Assembly: GCA_964439815.1 (NCBI GenBank)
Contig: CAYTPO010000082.1
Location: 1 to 18,114, forward strand
Direction of reading: 5' to 3'
Length of the DNA stretch: 18,114 nt
Source of the DNA: JALSHZ01 sp964439815
Lineage (GTDB): Bacteria > Pseudomonadota > Gammaproteobacteria > UWMA-0217
The notes beneath the pieces were generated by a model. That model was not told where the DNA came from. It saw only the letters and a list, made by a program, of their open reading frames with translations, and searched no databases. Positions 13,769 through 18,114 of the stretch are shown piece after piece (the stretch's first letter is position 1; every line of letters starts with the position of its first letter). Position numbers and translations under genes: made by a program.

Positions 13769-14978
13769 GTTCTATTGCTCCTGCATAAATACACCAAGCC
13801 CACTCATAGGGACGAGTTTCAAAGTTGACGCGGAGCGCCGGCGGGGACATTCTCGACTGATCCCCGGCAAAACCCAGCAGAGAGCGGGCCTTGCGGGTCA
13901 TGTCACCCAGCTTGCCCTGATCATATTCGATACTGCGCCACAGGGTAGGGGTATCATGATCCACCATATTGACGCCCAGCTCATTGTCATCCAGCCAACT
14001 GCGGCTCATGACAACAGCTTCCTCGAACGACTTGCCACCAGCGCTCTCGCAGGCTCGCAGTGCCATGGGAGCCATGCCATGCTGATGAACACTGTAAACG
14101 GAATAGGGTTGCGGTGAACCACCGCGCTTTGAATCATAGTGCCACCACCACTGCCCCTTGGCTCCCTGCAAATCCACCATCCGTGCGGCAAGATCGCTGG
14201 AAACCTTGATGGCTTTCTCATCGCCAGTCAGCTTGGAATAAAAGGCCAGGGCCTGAATGGTGTAGACCTGATCGGCAAAATTGGCAATCCAGCGACGGAT
14301 GCCATGGCCGGACTCGGCGCTGTCACCGGCATGGGTCACAATCTGATGCCTGACCTGATAGCGGTTGTCCATCAATTCCCTGATGGTCACATCCAGCAGG
14401 GTTTTGATGCCATCATCATTGGTGCGCTTGTACTCATGTGCCAGACCACTGGCCAGCCATGCGGTTTCCATAGTGGTGAGTGTTTGCACATGACTGGCCA
14501 TATCGCCAATCTTGAAACCGCAACGCTGCTTGAGAGTGTTGTAATCCACACCATCACAGACCGCATTGGCCCATACGACCAGCCCGAAACCACCAGGATA
14601 GTCACGCTTTTTGGCCAGCTCGTACATGGCTTCAAGCGTCTCGGGCAAATCCATGCCCAGTGTTGCAGGGTCTACCGCCGCACGGGTAATGCCAATCAGG
14701 CAGATGGCGGTGCTGGTGAGATCCTCGGTAGGATAGAATTCATAAGTATTGACCCACTGCTTGTCCATGATTTGCAGATCATAGACATGAGTCTGCTTGT
14801 TGAGAGACTGGGTCAGCCCGCTGATGCATATCGAGTCCACGTCGTCGTAGAACGCTTTTGCAGTTTTTTGTTTGATTGGTTCTGGCATTATTGCAGTACT
14901 CCCTTCCATCATATCCTCAACAATATCTGGTTTGACCTGGATCGGAGCCAGGCTGGTGGTATTGGGCAATGAATCCAT
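13737..14978 (-). CDS. Putative alpha/alpha-toroid protein of a polysaccharide locus
   Basis: The 413-residue soluble protein has no signal peptide. It is made of helical repeats rich in aromatic residues: TMETAWLASGL (169-179), FADQVYTIQALAFY (234-247), GQWWWHYD (275-282), VYSVHQHGMAPMAL (294-307) and YEWAWCIYAGAIERG near the C terminus. This pattern suggests an alpha/alpha barrel like terpenoid cyclases, six-hairpin glycosidases or polysaccharide lyases. I do not recognise a named family and cannot identify catalytic residues. It precedes the WecG-like gene with a 32-nt overlap and shares its operon. The start is uncertain: TTG at 14999 and ATG at 14978 lack good sites, and ATG at 14909 or 14888 (GGGAG about 10 nt upstream) are alternatives. 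Confidence 0.65.
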   Translation of the reverse strand: MDSLPNTTSLAPIQVKPDIVEDMMEGSTAIMPEPIKQKTAKAFYDDVDSICISGLTQSLNKQTHVYDLQIMDKQWVNTYEFYPTEDLTSTAICLIGITRAAVDPATLGMDLPETLEAMYELAKKRDYPGGFGLVVWANAVCDGVDYNTLKQRCGFKIGDMASHVQTLTTMETAWLASGLAHEYKRTNDDGIKTLLDVTIRELMDNRYQVRHQIVTHAGDSAESGHGIRRWIANFADQVYTIQALAFYSKLTGDEKAIKVSSDLAARMVDLQGAKGQWWWHYDSKRGGSPQPYSVYSVHQHGMAPMALRACESAGGKSFEEAVVMSRSWLDDNELGVNMVDHDTPTLWRSIEYDQGKLGDMTRKARSLLGFAGDQSRMSPPALRVNFETRPYEWAWCIYAGAIERGIDPAGHIV

Positions 14979-15022
14979 CTCTGTCAGACTGTTTATCAAG
15001 CGTTGTGTCGCATCTGGTCACA

Positions 15023-15051
15023 CTAGGAGCCGGTCGGAGTTAACGCTGTTT
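15023..15051. repeat. 29-bp direct repeat, copy 1
   Basis: Begins CTAGGAGCCGGTCGGAG and continues with TTAACGCTGTTT. It differs from copy 2 at 15187-15215 by one base (C/T). The GAGTTAACGC part is echoed in inverse by GCGATTAACTC at 15071-15081 with one bulged base, so this copy can also form a hairpin. It lies 45 bp upstream of the toroid gene start. Confidence 0.7.
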
Positions 15052-15186
15052 GGCTGCAAATCTCTGGATGGCGATTAACTCAGCTTATCCTGTTCGTCAA
15101 ATAGCCCTGCTATTCTCCTCACACGATAAACTGACTTAATTCACCCCCAGTGATTTTCGCTTCAAACGGTTAAGTCCGACAGACTC

Positions 15187-15215
15187 CTAGGAGCCGGTTG
15201 GAGTTAACGCTGTTT
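15187..15215. repeat. 29-bp direct repeat, copy 2
   Basis: Begins CTAGGAGCCGGTTGGAG and is identical to copy 1 at 28 of 29 positions, 164 bp further from the gene and in the same orientation. It runs into a T tract (TGTTTTTT). The conserved length and upstream position suggest either a regulatory site pair or two copies of a dispersed genome repeat. Confidence 0.7.
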
Positions 15216-15237
15216 TTTCTGGTCCGGTTCACGCAAA

Positions 15238-15370
15238 CCTGAATCCGAGGCCCAACCACAGTGCCTGACACAAGCGCTTGATTCCACAGCAGATCGAAAA
15301 GCTCCCGCTTAACCTGTAGGTGAAACCCACTTCTTGCGCCATTCATCCCCGTTTAAACATCGGATTCAGG
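15238..15370. repeat. Widely spaced 11-bp inverted repeat CCTGAATCCGA
   Basis: CCTGAATCCGA at 15238-15248 is the exact reverse complement of TCGGATTCAGG at 15360-15370. The 111 bp between hold no ORF. Long spacing makes a simple hairpin less likely, but the arms could close a larger RNA structure or be ends of a small element. Confidence 0.35.
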
Positions 15371-15449
15371 GTGAAATGAAGATTCAAACGATGCGCCGAT
15401 CATAAAGAAAGCACCAGGCAGCGACAATATCTCCCCGCCAAGGAGTATC

Positions 15450-15469
15450 AAAAAGCTGATTCTCAATCA
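15450..15469 (-). terminator. Weak terminator-like hairpin downstream of yajL-like gene
   Basis: On the minus strand TGATT-GAG-AATCA is followed by GC and five T. The stem is only 5 bp and A/T rich. It lies about 95 bp after the yajL-like stop. Position and T run fit a terminator but the stem is weak. Confidence 0.25.
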
Positions 15470-15564
15470 CAGAATTGCAACAGATTTACGCAGAACCCCT
15501 ACCCAGTCGATATCGCGCCGGGTTGGCAATGAGGGCTTCAGGGAGCGGGATCCTCTGCCTCGGC

Positions 15565-16113
15565 TCAACGACAAAGCCCCTGCTCCACGCTATCTCGCTG
15601 CTGCTTTCCCAGCAGCAGCTCGATCAGTTGCAGAGCAAAATCCATTGCGGTACCCGGCCCACGAGATGTGACCACCTTGCCATCGACCTCTACGGCGCTG
15701 CCAGTGTAGTTCACCGCAGGCAGGTCAAGCGCATCCAGAACACCGGGATAGGAAGTGGCCGCATGATGATCCAGCAAACCCGCACGCGCCAACACCTGGG
15801 GCGCGGCGCAAATGGCCGCCGTATATTTGTCTTCCCGGGAGAATCGCTGCAGCAGGGAAATGATCCGCTCATCATCACGCAGATAATCGGCACCCGGTAA
15901 CCCACCAGGCAGAACCATCATGTCGAAATCCTCGTTCAGGACTTCATCCAGCGAGGTATCGGGGACAATGACGACACCTCGTGAAGCGGTAACGGGTTGG
16001 TCATCGAGACCGGCGGTGATTACCTCAACACCCGCTCGGCGCAACAGGTCGATGATGGTAACGGCTTCGAGCTCTTCACAAGCTTGAGCGAGGGGGACGA
16101 GCACTCGGGGCAT
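15565..16113 (-). CDS. yajL: DJ-1/PfpI family protein, YajL-like
   Basis: The 182-residue protein matches DJ-1/YajL length and fold. The N-terminal ACEELEAVTIIDLLRRAGV contains the conserved Glu16, LPGGLPGADYL is at 68-78, and AAICAAPQVLA (99-109) carries the reactive nucleophile-elbow Cys102. YajL proteins act in the cytoplasm as oxidative-stress-linked chaperones and protein or glyoxal deglycases; which activity matters is debated. AAGGAG 8 nt before the ATG at 16113 makes this start firm, although it lies 94 bp inside the yibQ reading frame. It is therefore the last gene of a ctpA-yibQ-yajL transcript. Confidence 0.88.
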   Translation of the reverse strand: MPRVLVPLAQACEELEAVTIIDLLRRAGVEVITAGLDDQPVTASRGVVIVPDTSLDEVLNEDFDMMVLPGGLPGADYLRDDERIISLLQRFSREDKYTAAICAAPQVLARAGLLDHHAATSYPGVLDALDLPAVNYTGSAVEVDGKVVTSRGPGTAMDFALQLIELLLGKQQRDSVEQGLCR

Positions 16114-16844
16114 GGCTGGGACTCCTTGGCTTTGATGTAACGACTCACGGAGACAATAGTATGCCCTTTTGCTTCCAGCCAGGGGATACCCTTTTGCAGG
16201 ACCTTGAGCGTCGTTGCGTGGGGATGCCCGATAGCCAGAGCAAACCCCCGGGTTCTGGCCAGATGATGCAGCTTCTTCAACTCACCCCAGATAACAGCAG
16301 GGCCTGGCTCACCGTCATCAAGAAACACATCCCGGCGGGTGTTTTGCAGGTGATACTCCTGGGCAATACGCTGGGCAACGGTGCGCTTGTCGGTGCGACT
16401 GTCGACAAAAAAGAGGTTATCGCGTTGCTGCAGGGTTTCCATCAACCAGCCCATATGACCTGGATGGCGAGTCAGCAGGCTCCCCATATGATTGTTGACA
16501 CCCGAGACTTCGGGAAACCGATGCATGAAGCGCAGGACGGTGCGCTCGAATTCGGCCCGCCCCATATCGAGCGAGAGCACGCGTGGCTCGGCTGGCTGGG
16601 CATTCGTGGATTGCATTGGAAGATGCAGCATCAGCTCCCGCCCCATTTCGGCAGCCTTTTTCGCCAACCGCCGCGCTTCCGGTGCATCAGGCAGAATCGA
16701 AAGGGTAATCTGTGGATGTAGCCGGGCAGCTTTCAGGCCGGCGGGATAACTGTAACCAATATCGTCGATGATGATTGCGATAACCCCTGCATGGGAAGCA
16801 GGAATCAGGACAACAAGCATCAAGGTGAGAATGAATCTACGCAC
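16020..16844 (-). CDS. yibQ: Divergent polysaccharide deacetylase, YibQ family
   Basis: The 274-residue protein starts with a signal peptide (MRRFILTLMLVVLIPASHA, cleavage about 19/20), so it is periplasmic. The domain has IIIDDIGYS (24-32), LSILPDAPEA, LMLHLPMQ (71-78), NNHMGSLLT, FFVDSRT and ALAIGHPH, the order seen in the divergent polysaccharide deacetylase family (DUF610). The family often sits beside envC and ctpA and is linked to the cell envelope; its substrate is unclear. The start is GTG at 16844 with AAGGAA 7 nt upstream. The conserved domain ends near VSVSRYIKAK. The last 35 residues, with five Cys, are read through the start of the yajL-like gene and look non-native. Confidence 0.85.
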   Translation of the reverse strand: MRRFILTLMLVVLIPASHAGVIAIIIDDIGYSYPAGLKAARLHPQITLSILPDAPEARRLAKKAAEMGRELMLHLPMQSTNAQPAEPRVLSLDMGRAEFERTVLRFMHRFPEVSGVNNHMGSLLTRHPGHMGWLMETLQQRDNLFFVDSRTDKRTVAQRIAQEYHLQNTRRDVFLDDGEPGPAVIWGELKKLHHLARTRGFALAIGHPHATTLKVLQKGIPWLEAKGHTIVSVSRYIKAKESQPCPECSSPSLKLVKSSKPLPSSTCCAERVLR

Positions 16845-17006
16845 GGTCGAATTCCTTTACGAGTACAGCGGTATTTCCAGTCACTGCAGTCATACCGCGC
16901 ACTGATTATTATTGTTATGACCCGCAGGCTCTACTGCCTGGCGAGCGTTGTGCCATTACATACCACCCCAGAAATCCGGCCGGTGGCGACTCTCCATCAG
17001 GGTATT

Positions 17007-17048
17007 CCGGGTTCGGCCGGGAAACAAATGTTCAGCGGCCAAACCCGG
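17007..17048 (-). promoter_or_regulatory. 13-bp stem-loop between ctpA and yibQ
   Basis: CCGGGTTCGGCCG (17007-17019) and CGGCCAAACCCGG (17036-17048) pair at 12 of 13 positions around a 16-nt loop. On the minus-strand RNA the odd position is a U-G wobble, so the stem is complete there; on the plus strand it would be a C/A mismatch. It begins 8 nt after the ctpA stop in the direction of transcription and has no T run. It may stabilise or process the ctpA mRNA or attenuate yibQ. Confidence 0.5.
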
Positions 17049-17055
17049 CAACAGT

Positions 17056-18114
17056 TCAGGAATTCGGCTGCGCCAGCGCAATCCCCTTCAACAGGTTGAG
17101 TGCTTCATAGAGCTCGTAGTCGGTCTGAGCGAGTGACTTGCCGTCCTTCTTGTCCTTGCCATCCTTGCCGGCATCCTTGTCACTCTTGTCCGCATCCTTG
17201 TCACCAGCCTTCTTGCCATTGCTCAGGTGGCGGGAAAGATTGGCTTCCTTGAGCGGATCGATGCCATTGGTTTCCTTCTTCTTGAGTTCCAGTGACTCGA
17301 GGAAGATATCGGGCGTAATACCGTCGGCCTGGATGGAACGGCCCGAAGGCGTGTAATAGCGGGCAGTGGTGAGCTTGAGCGCATTACCTTCCTTGAGTGG
17401 CAGGATGGTCTGCACCGAGCCCTTGCCAAAGGTCTTGCTGGAACCAACAATCAGTGCACGATGATGATCCTGCAAGGCTCCGGAAACGATTTCGGAAGCT
17501 GATGCCGACCCGGCATTGACCAGCACGATCAGCGGCTTGCCATCGAGCACATCATCAGGCGCGGCATCGTAACGCAGCTGGGAATCCTTGACGCGGCCTT
17601 CGGTGTAGACAATCAATCCCTCTTTCAGAAATGCATCGGAGACACCCACGGCGCCGGTCAGAACACCGCCAGGGTTATTGCGAAGATCGAGAATCGCACC
17701 CTTGAGGTCGCCCTTCATCTCCTGCTTCACCTTCTTTACCGCTTCCAGCAGATTCTGCGTAGTCTTGGACTGGAAATTACTGATGCGGAAGTAGGCGTAA
17801 TGGTCATCCAGAATCCTGCTCTTGACGCTCTTGACCTGAATGATGTCGCGCACCACCGTAATCTTCAGCGGCTTGCTCTCACCCTCACGAATGATCGTCA
17901 GGATGATGGGAGTACCTTTCTTGCCGCGCATGATATTCACGGCATCATTGAGCGTCATGCCCTTGACCGGTGTATCGTCGAGACGAATGATCAGATCTCC
18001 AGCCTTGACACCAGCCCGCTGCGCCGGAGTATCGTCGATTGGAGAGATGACCTTGACGAAACCGTCTTCCATGCCCACCTCGATGCCCAGCCCGCCAAAC
18101 TCGCCGGAGGTACC
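17056..18114 (-). CDS. ctpA: Carboxy-terminal processing protease CtpA (S41), 5' part missing
   Basis: The reading frame is open to the window edge; the first visible residues are TSGEFGGLGIEVGMEDG. A PDZ domain follows (VISPIDDTPAQRAGVKAGD to TIIREGE), then the S41 protease core with LRNNPGGVL and NAGSASASEIVSGAL, which holds the catalytic Ser, and FGKGSVQTI, which holds the general-base Lys. Relatives cut periplasmic proteins near their C termini and control peptidoglycan hydrolases. After the core comes a low-complexity Lys/Asp-rich stretch (GDKDADKSDKDAGKDGKDKK), then a short helical end. The N-terminal signal peptide lies outside the window. The gene order ctpA then yibQ is conserved in Gammaproteobacteria. 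Confidence 0.92.
   Translation of the reverse strand, partial: GTSGEFGGLGIEVGMEDGFVKVISPIDDTPAQRAGVKAGDLIIRLDDTPVKGMTLNDAVNIMRGKKGTPIILTIIREGESKPLKITVVRDIIQVKSVKSRILDDHYAYFRISNFQSKTTQNLLEAVKKVKQEMKGDLKGAILDLRNNPGGVLTGAVGVSDAFLKEGLIVYTEGRVKDSQLRYDAAPDDVLDGKPLIVLVNAGSASASEIVSGALQDHHRALIVGSSKTFGKGSVQTILPLKEGNALKLTTARYYTPSGRSIQADGITPDIFLESLELKKKETNGIDPLKEANLSRHLSNGKKAGDKDADKSDKDAGKDGKDKKDGKSLAQTDYELYEALNLLKGIALAQPNS

Larger units (their letters stand above)
14979..15564. other. Non-coding region upstream of the polysaccharide cluster
   Basis: About 590 bp without a convincing gene on either strand. It contains two copies of a 29-bp repeat, an 11-bp inverted repeat spanning 133 bp, and a weak hairpin near the yajL-like stop. 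It should hold the promoter of the polysaccharide cluster, read leftward, and the 3' end of the yajL transcript. Confidence 0.6.

Noticed and set aside
14979..15564. Possible CRISPR array because of the 29-bp repeats
   Set aside because: There are only two copies with a 135-bp gap between them, no regular spacers and no cas genes.

Overview
The window looks like chromosomal DNA of a free-living or symbiotic gammaproteobacterium with fairly high GC. The evidence is the neighbour pair ctpA-yibQ at the right edge, an AcuI/YhdH-type acryloyl-CoA reductase, a YajL/DJ-1 protein, an RlmI/RlmK-like methyltransferase, DUF4389, and REP-like palindromes of the TAGGAGCGGCTTCAGCCGCGA sort. No taxon can be fixed from sequence reading alone, and nothing here proves a phage, plasmid or complete insertion sequence.

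Left edge (1-1072): about 1 kb without a secure gene but rich in palindromes. It holds a REP-like inverted pair (84-148), a compact set of nested helices that reads as a structured RNA with its own terminator (211-360), a perfect 13-bp palindrome just after it (363-394), and several short dispersed motifs. One of these, with core ACCCCGTCTTATTCA, recurs at 4713-4735. A 43-codon ORF with a good ribosome binding site (738-869) is possible.

1073-3526 (+): a likely operon of a two-helix DUF4389 membrane protein, an RlmI-like SAM methyltransferase and a class V aminotransferase of the alanine-glyoxylate type. 3690-4640 (-): an A/T-richer lipoprotein of the TraB/TIKI/ChaN-like fold. 4789-8076 (-): MOSC protein, then a long radical SAM protein with an unassigned ~200-residue N-terminal domain, then a small SAM methyltransferase 18 bp downstream. 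The radical SAM plus methyltransferase pair is the best candidate for an undescribed enzyme system. 8135-9118 (+): acuI, divergent from the MOSC gene.

9120-14978 (-): a polysaccharide-type cluster read right to left: a putative alpha/alpha-toroid protein, a WecG/TagA/CpsF glycosyltransferase translationally overlapped with it, two different Gfo/Idh/MocA oxidoreductases, and a GT4 glycosyltransferase. Together they could make or modify nucleotide-sugar intermediates and build a lipid-linked oligosaccharide. No polymerase, flippase or export gene is in the window.

14979-15564 is non-coding and carries a 29-bp direct repeat. 15565-18114 (-): ctpA (cut by the window end), yibQ (divergent polysaccharide deacetylase) and a yajL-like gene whose start lies 94 bp inside the yibQ reading frame.
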